Notes under the pieces: model-generated
What the model saw: the letters and a program-made list of their open reading frames with translations, nothing else
Told to the model about the DNA's origin: nothing
Database searches by the model: none
Assembly (NCBI RefSeq): GCF_033118175.1
Contig: NC_083692.1
Coordinates: 17,356,501-17,420,500, forward strand
Source of the DNA: Dama dama
Lineage: Eukaryota; Chordata; Mammalia; Artiodactyla; Cervidae
Reading direction: 5' to 3'
DNA: 64,000 nucleotides
Shown here: in pieces, positions 30,623-42,339 of the stretch
Numbering within the stretch: position 1 is the stretch's first letter
Layout: each line of letters starts with the position of its first letter
Translations under genes and position numbers: made by a program

Positions 30623-31696
30623 AAGGAGAAATGGTGATAGTGGGGGACAGCTGCCTCCTTCAGGGTATGCGTGTCTTGGGTTCCGTGAAGCAGCCCACTG
30701 CTCTAGTTTGCTTTCCCTGCCTGTCTCAGGGTCTGTTTGAGATTCCAGACTTACAGTCTGTGTATCTGAGAAGCAGTCACAAAGCTGGCACCCTGAGGAG
30801 CCAGGTGTAGGTTCCTGACATCCTGAGTTTGATCTTCTCCTGTGTATTCAAGCCTTCACTTTCACCTACTTATTCCTCCCCGCACGAGTCTCCTGATTTC
30901 CAGGTCACTAGTGCCAGCCACTCTAGATCTAAACAGTTGTTTATAATTTGCCCTTGCCTGAGCAGAAGGAAAGTGTGTTGTTTCTTTGCTCCACTCCAGG
31001 GTAGGTCTGGATGTGAGGAATATTGATGAGGAAACGTTCAAGGAAATAAATCAGTTGAAGTGATGTGGCCCCATCAGGTCTTCCTCTGAAATGCACGTCT
31101 CCCTCTGTTGATGTGGTAGACTTCTTGCTTTACTGCCCAACACTCTTTCCTGCTTCTCCTGGTGGCTGAACTCTCATCTTCCTTCAGGGAATCACCCCTT
31201 CCTACTCTCACCCTGTGCTTCATGTGGAGTTGAATCTATTTCTCATTCCATGGGTGAGTCCTGGAGCTTTTAGATGAAGCCTGGCTTGACATAGGCACCC
31301 CGGAACTTTTCAGGTCCACAAGCTGATTCCTGGAAACTAGTCCTAAACCTTTCTATATATTTATTCTATATATTCTATTTAAACCATAATGGATTCATGT
31401 CACACATTCTGCTCACCATTGTCCGTCTCAACTACCATCTTGGACATCCCTCCCTGTCAGTTCCCTGGTGAGAACTTCAAGTTCTTGGCAGAAGGCTGGG
31501 GAAACATTTCTGAACACAAGTGACTTCCAGGGATGGTTGCCCACTTGGCCAGTGGTTGAGCTGCCCTAAGGCCTCCAGCAAACAAGAATTATCCACACAT
31601 CTGAGGCAAGTAACAAATGGACAACAGGTGGTCATTGACCCTTAGGATATTGTTACACTTTTAACCTGTTGGCCACTGGTTGAGAAATGTCCATGT
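30623..31696. other. unique sequence, no gene seen
   Basis: About 1.1 kb with no recent transposon recognised. Confidence 0.4.
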
Positions 31697-31815
31697 ATTA
31701 CATGCTCCTTGAGGACAAGGACTATGCCTTAGTCCCCATTTTGTATCCAGAGCCTAGTACAGTGTGTCTGACATGCCTGCCACAGGGTCAGTGCTCAGTA
31801 GATGAAAGGATGGCT
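31697..31815 (+). mobile_element. L2 LINE 3' end (ancient)
   Basis: CTCCTTGAGGACAAGGACTAT, TTTTGTATCCAGAGCCTAGTAC and GTCAGTGCTCAGTAGATGAA match the order of the L2 3' end. Confidence 0.8.
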
Positions 31816-32044
31816 TGTTGAATGCTTTGGGGGAGGCCGTCTAGAAATGAGACTCATTCTGAGGCTTCCATGGACTTGCTGCTAAGCTCTGAAGGTGACA
31901 TGACTGACCTGGATCCATAAACATGTATTAATAATGATGTCATGCTATAGTCCATACAGGATTTCCACATAGCTTCTTGCATTCTTTTGCATTAAGTTAA
32001 ATTCTTTGCATACCATCAACAGTTTTAAAAGGACACATGAGCTA

Positions 32045-32445
32045 TTACAAAGATGGTATGGAAGAGCAGTTATAAGTTTAGGATCTGGAGCCAGAATGCC
32101 TAAATCCAAATCTTAGCTCTTCCACTGGCTAGCTTTGTGGTCTTGAGCTTGTTACTTAATCTATCTGTGGCTTTATTTCCCCATCTGTAGAATGGTACTA
32201 TTAAGAGTGAAAGTGAAAGTTAGTTGCTCAGTCATGTCCGACCCCATGGACTGTTGTAGTCTGCCCGGCTCCTCTGTCCATGGAAGTCTCCAGGCAAGAA
32301 TACTGGAGTGTGTTACCATTTCCTTCTCCAATATTAAGAGCACCCAGCTCATAAAGTTGTAAGGATGACCTGAGTTGATGGATGTAGAACATTTAGAAGA
32401 GCAACAGGCATGTAGTTGGCACTCAATAAACGTTGGCTAATATCT
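32045..32445 (+). mobile_element. MIR SINE (ancient), split by a Bov-A type SINE
   Basis: Left part: AGAGCAGTTATAAGTTTAGG, CCATCTGTAGAATGGTAC. Right part: CTCATAAAGTTGTAAGGATG and GGCACTCAATAAACGTTGG. The two parts are continuous when 32208-32340 is removed. Confidence 0.85.
32208..32331 (-). mobile_element. Bov-A type SINE inside MIR, 9-bp target-site duplication
   Basis: Reversed Bov-A unit only, without the tRNA-like head (CAGGCAAGAATACTGGAGTG). Flanked by TATTAAGAG at 32199-32207 and 32332-32340. Confidence 0.9.
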
Positions 32446-33143
32446 TCACTAGGGGGAAGTCCTATTACGTGACTTAAAAAAAAAAAAAAAAAAACCGAAA
32501 TAAATTGACAAGCATGAGATCCTCTAAAATTTCTCCCTCAAAAGGCCCCATCAGTCCAAATGTGCTACTGATTTCAAAATATCTTACATATTGAACACAG
32601 AATACATTGTTTTAACTTGTTCTCATCCCTGGAAGGTGTGCCAATTCATTATTCGTTTCTTGGCAGTTACAGCACATGCTTTTCTGGGCGATGGTAACAG
32701 TGCTTAATACATAATCCTTTAATACCCACTCATGGTGTAAACCGAGTCCCCTCTCCCATCGTCGTCATCAGCGGTGGAATCTTCTTTCTCTTCCTTTCCC
32801 TTAAGCGGCCCAGCGTCATCTCATTCAGGGGGAGCTACTCTAAGCACCGCAGCTGTTCTAAAATTGTGAGCATGCCCACAGCCACCCTCCTTCCCTCTCT
32901 ACTCCCCCGGCTCCGGTCCACGCAGGCTCTCTCCTTCTCTGTCACAGCGCTGGGTGACTGTCTGTCAGGATTCATGAGCCTAAAAAAGGCACTGTTTAAA
33001 ATTCTGAAAGTTTCCGAGAAAAATGCCGGTTATGTTCCCACCTTCCCCATCGCCAGTTTCTTCCTGGGCCCACATCATTTTTGTTCTATTATCATGAGGT
33101 GACTCTGAGAGAAGGGAGGGACAAAGGGCCTAGGACAACACAC
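32446..33143. other. unique sequence, no gene seen
   Basis: An A19 run lies at about 32476-32494. From 32740 to 33100 the sequence is non-repetitive and moderately GC-rich. It holds a CArG-like CCTAAAAAAGG at 32979-32989, which has seven rather than six A/T. Confidence 0.4.
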
Positions 33144-33145
33144 GT

Positions 33146-33190
<45 letters not shown>
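33144..33190 (+). repeat. (CA)n microsatellite
   Basis: About 22 CA units, nearly perfect. Confidence 0.95.
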
Positions 33191-33193
<3 letters not shown>

Positions 33194-33755
33194 AGAATCG
33201 TCTTTGGGAGATCAGTAGGCAGCTTCCAACAACGTGTTAAATAGAAATGTTTGGGGCAGAGAGTGTAGAAAAGGTAGACTTGAATAAAGCCCAGTAAATG
33301 AAAAATGGGAATATTGAAACAGATGAATTAAGTGGTGATTAACCGTCTTTTTAACAAGTCCTTCCTATGTGAAGACTGAATCAGGGATTTAATTAAAGAG
33401 CCTGTCTCAGTGTGTTTGAGACCTGATGTATATTATGGACCCTTCTCCGATCCTGTCTCTGCTTCCTCAGAAATATACAGTGTCAGCTACCACCAGAATT
33501 GCTGAGCTGAATTCCCTGACCCAGGGTGGCTTAATCTAATTTGGTCAAGTGTGACGTGCTCAGCATGCTGGCTTCTCTCCCGTGCCCCAGGCCAGCCTCT
33601 CCAGAGTATAGCAGAGCAGAGGGAGCAGCCAGCCAGCCCCCTGAGATGGAGCCGTGAGGGTCCAGTCATTGTGGTGGAATCACAGCTGCCTTGATAACTC
33701 TTGTCGTAACCACAGGGAGGGCGTGGTGGGAGACCTGTGTTCCTCCATGAGGGTC
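33191..33755. other. unique sequence, no gene seen
   Basis: No transposon or convincing frame. Confidence 0.4.
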
Positions 33756-33967
33756 ATGCTAAGTCGCTTCAGTTGTGTCTGACTCTGCAACCCTATGGAC
33801 TGAAGCCCGCCAGGCTCCTCTGTCCATGGGATTCTCCAGGCAAGAATACTGAAGTGGGTTGCCATGCCCTCCTCCAGAGGATCTTCCTGACCCAAGGATG
33901 GAACCCACATCTGTTACATCTCCTGTATTGGCAGGCAGGTTCTTTACCACTTGGCCGCCTGGGAAGC
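33756..33967 (-). mobile_element. Bov-tA SINE
   Basis: Reversed body (GGATTCTCCAGGCAAGAATAC), degraded reversed box B, and the end GCCTGGGAAGC. Confidence 0.92.
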
Positions 33968-34334
33968 TGAAATCCGTACGCAAGTCCTCTACCTCAACCC
34001 CGCAGACGTGTGGTGGAGTGGAGGGCATCAGAGGCAGACCCTGTGTAGACCGAGGAAGAGATGCTGACCCGTGATGGCTGATCACCACGAGAGCACCAGC
34101 CTGGCACTGCCTGGTGTGCCCCGAGCAACAGTGCTGCCTTCCGGAAATGGCAGTGGGCAGGGCAGGCTTCTGTCTTGAGCTTCAGAGACAGTCGTGGGCT
34201 CACTGGTATTGTTCATGGTCAGATTTCCCAGGACCTGCCTTTCCTCTTCAACTTCATCAGCATTTCCCACCAACCCCATCTCTCATGACATTTGAGGAAC
34301 TTTTAGTTTTGAAATGTGACTTCAGTTCAAACTC

Positions 34335-35160
34335 AGTAGTTCATTCAACAAACACTGTTGCAGGCTGAGCGTCAGGCCAGGTCAGGAGCTGCAGAGTCCT
34401 CGTCCTCTAGAAACCCATGGTCTAGGCAGGACAGACTGCAGATCATTTAAGAACTAGGGCAAGGACTTCCTTGGCGGTCAGTGGTTAAGACTCCACACGC
34501 CCAAGGCAGGAGGCATGGGTGCAATCCCTGGTCGGGGAACTAAGATTCCCCATGCCATGCATGGCAGGTCTAAGACATAAATAAATAAAGATGAAAGTTT
34601 CTTAAAAAAAAAAAAAAAGAAGAACTAGGGCAGAGGTGACCAAAGGTGCAGAGGCGAGGCCCTTGATCCAGGCATGGGGGGGTTAACACAACTTCCTGGA
34701 GAAGGTGATGCTGGAGTGAGGCCTAAGGGAAGCTTGGGGGTTGCGGGAATGACTAGAAGGGCATTGCAGGTAGATGGAAGAGTTCATGATAACACATAGA
34801 AGACAAGAGGGTTTGGCCCGTTCAGGGGATTAGAAGTGTTTCAGTAAGGTTTAAGGGGTCAGGGAGTGGAATGGTAGAGGTGGGTAGAGGACCACTTTGG
34901 GGAGGGTCGAGAGGGTTGCTGTGTGACCTAAGCCAGAGAGATAACCAGGTGCCGGGTTGATCTGCTCATGCGTCTGGCTGTTCTCTCTGGAGACAGAAAT
35001 AGAGAGTCTTTGAAGAAGTTCACGCAGTTTGGGTGACCAGCTTTGCGTTTTAGAAAGGTCACTTGGACACCAGTGGGAGCAAGGGCGGGTAGGGGGAGTT
35101 GGAGGTCATCAAGGAGACCACCAAGGAGGTTCAAGTAGTGAGCTGCTGCCCCCCAGCCAG
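34335..35160 (-). mobile_element. L2 LINE (ancient), interrupted by a CHR-type SINE
   Basis: Reversed L2 wording before and after 34462-34619: TTCATTCAACAAACACTGTT, then CAGAGGTGACCAAAGGTGC and GGAGGTCATCAAGGAGACC. Diverged, so the limits are rough. Confidence 0.55.
34462..34619 (+). mobile_element. CHR-type tRNA-derived SINE with 13-bp target-site duplication
   Basis: Head GGACTTCCTTGGCGGTCAGTG and an A-rich tail. The duplication AAGAACTAGGGCA is at 34449-34461 and 34620-34632. Confidence 0.92.
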
Positions 35161-36077
35161 GGGTGGGGGGAGGGGCGTGAGTGGGGAGATTCTGCTTAAG
35201 TCAATTATTAATAAACTAGGCACACGGTGATTCATTTATCCCTTCCCCATTCCCAGCTTCATTTCCCCATCTGGCCCTACAAGCCCTGTTTCTGATTCTG
35301 GGACGGTTCCCCTTCCTGCTTCCCTTAGCAGCTCCCTTCTCCGGAAGGCTCAGAAGTGCCCGTTCTCTTCAGCCCATGGTAGCAAGGTTCCAGATTCTTC
35401 TTTTCTTCATAGAAAGCGCCTGAGTGCTTCTCTCTAAAATCCCTTAAAGGGCTTTGGCTGGAGGGAGAGACGGGTCTTCAGTGCCCTTCAAAGAGCAGCT
35501 ACCAAAGTGCCTCAGTCAGGTTACTCGGAACAGGAGCCCCACCTGCTGTGGTAGCTGCCCGGTGACAGGAAAACCCGAATCAGAAACACGAGCGCCCGCC
35601 TGAGGCCTCATATGCTGTCTGGTTCCCGGAGCCAAGCTGTGTCTGTCCATGTGGAATCTTCATTCCCCCGGGGAGTGGATGCCTTGTGGGTTTCATCATG
35701 TCAGCCAGAATATACCCTGAGATTATAGATGAGAAACACGAAGCTCACTAAGCATAGACCATCTCCTTTCCCCGCCGCTCATATTGGGGGGGTGGGGGAG
35801 GGCAGGACAAATACCTGCGGGACGACCTCATGAGGCTCTGTTAGGCTTGTTCTCAGTACACTTTATATTTGGGGAAACCTGCTTCTTTCATATGCACAGA
35901 CTAATGAGCTGTATTACATTTGGTTTCTATGTGTTCATCCATCAAAATGTATATATTTGAAAATATTTATTAAGATTCAATACTGAGGGAACCAAAGATG
36001 TATTAGATATCATATATGACTCAGTTAGCAAGCGCCTATCTTTACACAGGAGTCCCAAGACTGGCACAGTAAGGGTG
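35161..36077. other. mostly unique sequence, no gene seen
   Basis: There is a G-rich run at about 35787-35803. A possible old L2 piece lies near 35930-36000. Confidence 0.4.
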
Positions 36078-36204
36078 TTTTTTTTTTTTTAATTAATTTT
36101 AATTGGAGAGTAATTATTTTATAATATTGTGATGGTTTTTGCCATACATCAACATGAATCTGCCACAGGTGTACATATATCCCCCTGCCCTGAGCCCCCC
36201 TCCC
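36078..36204 (-). mobile_element. L1 LINE 3' end (about 127 bp)
   Basis: Reverse complement of the ruminant L1 3' terminus: T-tract, TTTTAATTGGAGAGTAATTA, CCATACATCAACATGAATC, GCCCCCCTCCCAG. TAAGGGT-like sequence lies on both sides, a likely short target-site duplication. Confidence 0.82.
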
Positions 36205-36640
36205 AGATAAGGGTTTTTTTGATCTACAAGGAAAATTTTCCCAGCAAGATTTGTACCCAGTGATGTAAGAAATGCCATCTTCCACCATCCACCCATGCCT
36301 AAGCTCAGGTTTTCATCTAGCTGCTTGCTCCTAATTCTAGAGGAAAAAAATCCCTGCCATTGAGAGGCAGAACTGTTTGTGTATAATTTATGAAACTCTT
36401 GGGTTCCTTCAAAATGAAAAGAGTTACTGAAATAGAAATTATTCTCATTGCCATGCCAACAGCAGACCCACAACTTCATCCCACAAACACGCTGTGACCT
36501 AAAGCCCAAAGCACGCTCACTCACGTTTCTCCATCAGAGAGATCTTTCCATTTCCTTCAAAAACAAACCTCTTTCACATACATTCCCCCCTCCCAGGCGT
36601 AAAAGCAGACCTCCTCCTGCAGTGAGCCGGCAGGAGTGCG

Positions 36641-36642
<2 letters not shown>
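36205..36642. other. unique sequence, no gene seen
   Basis: No transposon recognised. Confidence 0.4.

Positions 36643-36676
<34 letters not shown>
36643..36676 (+). repeat. (CA)n microsatellite
   Basis: About 17 CA units. A short GT run at 36723-36734 faces it. Confidence 0.95.
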
Positions 36677-36679
<3 letters not shown>

Positions 36680-37032
36680 CCCCAGCACAGACCTCCCTTC
36701 TCATTCCCCAAGAGCTCCGGGGGTGTGTGTGTGTGAATGTCTGAACTGATGGCATATTGTGACAGAGCGCGCAAGAGTGAGACACAGCCGCAAAGCAGTG
36801 CAGGTCACAGCAATAGGCTTTATATAACCCAGAGCCACGGAGAGACCCAAAATAGCAGCCTCCCTGCTGCTCAGTTAGTCTCCTCCATCAACCAGGGATA
36901 AAATTAGAGCAGGCACTGACGCGCACCTGCGTCTGCATTGGGACTCCAGGGAGACAGTGAGAACAGGCGCTATGCTCTGCCATGGGCCATGCAGGCGGCC
37001 AGATTCTTCGGGCCCAGTCTGTCAGCAGACAG

Positions 37033-37034
<2 letters not shown>

Positions 37035-37073
<39 letters not shown>

Positions 37074-37118
37074 CGTGCGTGCGTGTGTGTGTGTGTGTGC
37101 TCGCGCGCGTGTGTGCTC
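37035..37118 (+). repeat. compound (GT)n/(GC)n microsatellite
   Basis: (GT)n interrupted by (GCGT)n and CGCGCG. The alternating purine-pyrimidine pattern has Z-DNA potential. It is oriented opposite to the (CA)n tract 360 bp to the left. Confidence 0.93.
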
Positions 37119-37997
37119 CTGTGCACCACGTGGAGCCCTGGTCTGAGGAGAACGTTTCAAAGGAATGGCTGTAAGAGCTTGTCTGTACTGGGCTTTGAGA
37201 AGCATGTTCCAGGCTTTTCCAGAGGAAGTCAGTTTCCACACAGGACCCCATTTTTCCCTCCCAGTTCCTCTTCACGTCCTTCCATACCATTTCTCTTTGG
37301 CCTATATGGGGTCAAGTTTGACTGGAATGCCCTCCCACCCCTTTAGAACCTCACTCTTCAAGACAAATGAAAACAAAAACAAAATCCTACTGTCTTTATT
37401 TAAGCCCAGACACACACACAAACCTGGATATGAAAAGGCTATGCCAAGAAATCAAGAGGAGGGAAAGGCTGGGTAGATCTGGCTGACTGTTCTGTAGACC
37501 TTGGGCCTTGATCTCGATGGAAGGCATGATCACTGCACACAGGGGTAGAGGGCAGAAATGCTGTCCAGCTGAGGCACTTGAGTGCTTTGTTTTCTTTTTA
37601 TGCTGGCAGGAAGGCAGGAAGGCAGGGAAAAAGACATTTTTTTTTCAAACAACAACACATAATCATGTAGTCACAAGTTTATCTTGATCACTGGGTACCG
37701 GATGTAAACTCCAAAGGAGGAAGCCCAGCTGACCCCAGGAACCAGCTACCAGAGAAATTACATGGATAGTACAGATAAGATGATATGAAACCAGGTTTCT
37801 TTTTTGAAGAAAGAGTCATCATCCTCTACCATTACCTCTGAAATTCTAGTATACTTTCACTATTCTAAGGGGTAAGAGGGGAAAGAGATTCCTGTTCTTG
37901 GAGTCCTCTTTTAAATAAATACTTCAGAGTGGTAACATATTGAAGTATTTCACAAGGAGGAATCAGTGATTTATCAGATTCTTTTCCTTTCCTGTTT
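37119..37997. other. unique sequence, no gene seen
   Basis: No recent transposon. Short frames only. Confidence 0.4.
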
Positions 37998-38119
37998 TTT
38001 TTTTTTTTTTTGCTGCACTATAGGGCTTGCGGGATCTTAGTTGCCTAACCAGGGATTGAACCCATGCCCCCTGCAGTGGAAGCATAGAGTCTTAACCACT
38101 GGACTGCCAAGAAAGTCCC
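37998..38119 (-). mobile_element. CHR-type tRNA-derived SINE
   Basis: T-tract at left, reversed box B (GGGATTGAACCC), and the end CTGCCAAGAAAGTCC. A CAGAT(T/C)C(T/C)TTTCCTTT duplication flanks it. Confidence 0.88.
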
Positions 38120-38715
38120 AGATCCCTTTCCTTTTAAGATAACCCAAATAAATCCTGAGCTCCCATGTGGCCCAAGTTCTGCACAGTATCATCTTCCAAA
38201 ACAACAAAACCACACATACACAGGAGAAATCATCTAAACTAATTTCAAAATTAATTCCTATTTTCTTCAAACACTGAGAAGATCAAAAAAGAACAAAGAT
38301 CTGATCAGTGAATATAGCCACACTTCTGAACCTTTCTTCTCCTCTTCAAATGCTATAGCTGCTCTGGGCCCCTTAAACTTCCAGACATCCAGCCCTTGTG
38401 GATATTTCTTGCTCTCTCCCAGCTTCTCGATTAGCTCTTTATTTTCGTGTAGATTGCCTACTGTCTCTGGCTTCTTCTAGACCTCTCTAGTCTGCCCACT
38501 GTTTGATGTCTCCATCCACCAAAAAAAAAAAAGGAGCATCCAGAAGCTGACTTGGTAAGTAAGAGTCTATTCCCCCATGGAAGCCTGGGCATAACAGTCC
38601 AGGGAGAGTGGATATTCATCTTACTAGGCCAACAGAACTGTGGTGCATGGATGGGGAGACCAGGAGTCCCTGGAGCGAAACTTCTGGGGAAAGGACTTTT
38701 CTAAAGGAGATGGAG
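38120..38715. other. unique sequence, no gene seen
   Basis: An A12 run lies at about 38521-38532. No transposon recognised. Confidence 0.4.
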
Positions 38716-38944
38716 GGACTTCCCTGGTGGTTCAGTGGTTAAGAATCCACCTACCAATGCAGGGGACGTGGGTTTGATCCCTGGTCTGGTTAAGATCCCA
38801 CATGCTTCAGAGCAACTACATCCATGCATCACAACTATTGAGTCTGGGTGCCTAGAGCCCAAGCTTCACAACAAGAGAAGCCACAGCAATGAGTCTGTGC
38901 ACCACAACAGTGAAGATCTAGCACAGCCAAAAATAAATACAGTT
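38716..38944 (+). mobile_element. CHR-type tRNA-derived SINE (long form)
   Basis: Head ACTTCCCTGGTGGTTCAGTG, then the extended body with CAACAAGAGAAGCCACAGCA, and a CCAAAAATAAATACA tail. Confidence 0.9.
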
Positions 38945-39014
38945 TAAGAATAAATAGATGCAATCATTAATGGAATGCATCCCATCATCATTCCTAAAAC
39001 CAGATATTGTTTCA

Positions 39015-39222
39015 AATCTCCCTGGTGGCTCAGACGGTAAAGAAGCAGCTTGCATTGCAGGAGACCCAGGTTTGATCCCTGGGTTGGGAAGATCCCCTGG
39101 AGAAGGAAATGGCAACCCACTCCAGTATTTTTGCCTGGAGAATCCCATGGACAGAGGAGCCTGGCAGTTGATAGTCCATGGGGTCGCAGAGAGCTAGACA
39201 TGACTGAGGGACTTAGCACACA
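39015..39222 (+). mobile_element. Bov-tA SINE
   Basis: TCCCTGGTGGCTCAGACGG head, GGTTTGATCCC, full Bov-A body. It ends near GAGGGACTTAGCACACAC. Confidence 0.93.
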
Positions 39223-39884
39223 CACAGATCTCCCCTCCAGCTATAATGTTTCGCTTGAATGTTCTAGGAATATCAGATCCTCCATAATGGCATCTTTAAA
39301 ATCACATATAATGCTGATCTTAAGTGATCTACAAGCCACTGGAGAGCCTATACTTACATACCCGGGTCTCAACTCTTAGCAAATCTTGTCCCTCCCAGAG
39401 GCCTCTGGGACACCCCCAAAACACCAGAACATCTCTGCTCAACTGTTAGCCAACAGCCTTTATATATCACATGAATGGGATCAGTTTCACTGTTGCTATG
39501 TTGTCCCTTCAAAGACATTTATACCGGCCAGTCCGTGTGTCCTGACTTTTGGTTTAGAAAATGCAGTCACTAAAGCTACACATGACCAAAGAAACAGAGG
39601 ACTGTTCTACAAGGTTAGTTTGCCTGAATGCTACCCCACCCTCATATACACGTGTGTGTACATGCACAGACACACACCCGCATGCACACACACCCTTTGT
39701 TTCTTGGCTCCACCAATAATATAAAATATCTGTAGCAGGGCACAGAGCTTTTTATTTCTCTCTGTGTAAAAAGATTTATGGAGTTAAGCTCCTGAATGGG
39801 ACTTTGGGTACACCCAAAGCACACATTTCCTTGGCCACCATTTTGCACCCCTGGTCAGAATTCCTGGGCCTGAGAAAAAAAAGG
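39223..39884. other. unique sequence, no gene seen
   Basis: There is a short imperfect CA-rich stretch at about 39664-39690. No transposon. Confidence 0.4.
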
Positions 39885-40050
39885 AGGACTTCCCTGACAG
39901 TCCAGTGGTTAAGACTTTACCTCCCAATGCAAGAGGTGTGGGTTCAATCCCCAGTCAGGGAGCTAAGATGCCACATGCCTCAAGGCCAAAAAATTCAAAA
40001 CATAAAACAGAAGCAATATTGCAATAAATTCAATAAAGACTTAAAAAAAG
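39885..40050 (+). mobile_element. CHR-type tRNA-derived SINE
   Basis: GGACTTCCCTGACAGTCCAG head, GGGTTCAATCCC, and an A-rich tail with AATAAATTCAATAAAG. Confidence 0.88.
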
Positions 40051-40179
40051 GAAAGCGATTTCTCATGGATGAGGGACTCTAAGCCAGGGGCCTAGAGAAT
40101 AGCGACAGAAGAGGAAGTGAAGGTGGTGGACAGGTACCTCTCTGTGCCTTTGATTCAGACATTTTTGATGCTTACTGGG

Positions 40180-40325
40180 TGCACACACCTTTCTCTGAGC
40201 CTGTTCCCTTGCATGCAAAATGGATTTAATAATCATACTTACCTCATGGGGTTGTTGTAAGGATTACATGAAACAATGCATGTAAGGCACACAGATTGAC
40301 ATACAGAAAGCTTAGCCAGTGCTCT
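40180..40325 (+). mobile_element. MIR SINE fragment (ancient)
   Basis: ACCTCATGGGGTTGTTGTAAGG and GATTACATGAAACAATGCAT match the MIR core and 3' half. Confidence 0.7.
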
Positions 40326-40769
40326 TTAGCTCTTATCCTGATTTGGCTGGTAATCAAGCTCAAAGGGGATGTTTCGTGGTTTCAAAAATTAGATGGAAGG
40401 CCTGCCCTCAGAGCTGCTGGCTGCTTGGCAGGCCTCAGGATCTCTGCAAGGTAAGTAGGTCTGACAGACTCCTCATTACAGCCAGTTCCCCAGTCACCTC
40501 ACCCCCGAACTGGGAGTGGCGAGGTAGGCATTTGGCAAGAAACCCAGGAGTGAGACAATAGGTGTGCATGATGAAACAGGAAGTCTGGTTTGGAAGCAAG
40601 CACTAGCAGAGAACCACTCATGCAGAGCAATGACCTGGGGCCGCTGAGCCATCATTCAACTCAAGCTTCAATGGGAAGGTTTCTATCAGTGGCCTCTAGA
40701 ATTAAAGGATGTGGCCCTTCAGGTTATCAGGAAACTAGCTTTAAGTTGGAGACCAAGGGTTCATTTGAA
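40326..40769. other. unique sequence, no gene seen
   Basis: No transposon recognised. Confidence 0.4.
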
Positions 40770-40965
40770 ACAGCACAGGCTTTGGCCTTCTTGGTTCAAA
40801 TCTTAGATCACCCAGTTATTATGTGACCTTGGGCACATTATTCAACCTCTCTCAGCCTCAGCTTCCTTATCTTTGAATGGGGTAAGGCTCTGGGAGGGTT
40901 AATTGAGATAAAAGAGCCTAGCACTTAGCCTACCGCATCCGTAAATGTGTGCTCCCTCCCACTCC
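40770..40965 (+). mobile_element. MIR SINE (ancient)
   Basis: TTATGTGACCTTGGGCACAT, CTCTCTCAGCCTCAGCTTCC and GAATGGGGTAAGG keep the MIR order. Confidence 0.78.
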
Positions 40966-41759
40966 CCCTTCCAGGCGTCGGGGACACCCCTCCACCCCTT
41001 CCTTGTCTCCTGACGGAAGACAATTGACCACTACCTGCTACCTGAGATGACGCTGGTACTTGATTATTTGATATCGCCACACCTCATCACTGATTATTGA
41101 CTGTAAGACTCTGCTCCACCTGGCTCCTTCCTGCCAGGTGGCTTCACCCGACGCACGTGGACAAGGATGAAGGGTTGGGCCAAGTTACTGGTGGCCTCAG
41201 ACTTGATATGAAAAGCTTTCTGCTAGATATTCCAAATGTATGGGAACAAATTACTTTTAAAAATGCATATCAGTCTATGTGCCTGTAACGCACACCCCTT
41301 GCCCAGCCTAGCCTCCTTGGGGTGCCCAGGCTCCGTTCTCCTTTTAAGAAGAACCAGGCCCCTCCTGGTCCTCCCTCCATCATCTTTGTGCTTCCCAGGC
41401 TTCTCTTCAGGAATTTCTGTGAGTTCCTCTTCCTCAGTTCATCTCCTAAGTGATGGGATTCCAGGGAATCCACCCTCAGCCGGCTTCTCTCATCCTCCCC
41501 ACATTCCCCCTGCGTGATCGCAACAAGGACTTCAACCATGCTGTACCTTGTCGATTTCCTAACCCACCTGTTTGGCTCAGGCCCCTCTTCTGACTATGGA
41601 TCTGTATATACAACTGCTCTGTGGACCATTTCTACCAGGTGGTCCTACATCCCCTCAAAATCAATCTCTTCAACATCCACCTACCTCTTCTATATTTTGT
41701 GCCCCAGTAAATGGTACACTGTGCAAACCCAGAAGACTAAGCAGATCTCCTAACTGAGC
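40966..41759. other. unique or very old L2-like sequence, no gene seen
   Basis: Pyrimidine-rich sequence. Open frames at 41236-41757 show no recognisable protein. Confidence 0.4.
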
Positions 41760-41960
41760 GCCATCTTCCGTTAATTCTGTTTCCTTAGCCTCTCTTGTCT
41801 GTATCCCTTCCTTTCGGTCCGCATTCGTCATTCTAGGTCTATCTCCCCTGCAATACTGCAGTGGCTGCTTGATCTGGGACCCCTGCCTCCGGGCTTCGTT
41901 CTCCATAATTGTCCCTAGAGAGATCTTTCTAAAATGTAAATCTTTTAAAATCTCTCAAGC
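41760..41960 (+). mobile_element. L2 LINE fragment (ancient)
   Basis: GAGATCTTTCTAAAATGTAA preceded by pyrimidine-rich sequence is typical of L2 3' regions. The assignment is by wording only. Confidence 0.45.
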
Positions 41961-42198
41961 TGTCTCTATCAATCAGGGTCCAGTCAGAGAACTGAAATCA
42001 CACCAGCTATGATTATAACAGAACTCATTTAAGACTTAGGATTAATTTCAGATCAATTGTTTAAGTTTTAAGTTGTCAACAGAAAAGACAGAGAGAAGGC
42101 TAAGGTATCACTGAGGCAGCAACTATAGGGAGGAGCTACTGCCACCCCCAGAGCTGAGGGAACAAAGGGAAGAATTAGGGATAATAAAGTTCCCTTAT

Positions 42199-42339
42199 TT
42201 AAAAAGGGAGTTAAAAAAAGCTGCACCAGTTCTTAGCTGTGGCATGTGGGATCCAGTTCCCTGACCAGGGATCGAACCTTGGCCCCCTGCATTGGGAGCA
42301 CAGAGCCTCAGCCACTGGACCACCAGGGAAGTTCCCACT
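42199..42339 (-). mobile_element. CHR-type tRNA-derived SINE
   Basis: Reversed body (TTCCCTGACCAGGGATCGAA) and the end CCACCAGGGAAGTTCC. TTCCCTTAT flanks it at 42190-42198 and 42340-42348. Confidence 0.88.

Noticed and set aside
32476..32494. A19 run as another tail-only insertion
   Set aside because: No duplicated flanks are found on either side, unlike the T22 tract at 10997-11018.
32979..32989. CCTAAAAAAGG as a true SRF CArG box
   Set aside because: It has seven A/T between CC and GG instead of six, so I list it only as a weak candidate.
36643..37118. Regular repeats as a CRISPR array or satellite
   Set aside because: These are dinucleotide microsatellites in a mammalian genome. No repeat-spacer pattern is present.
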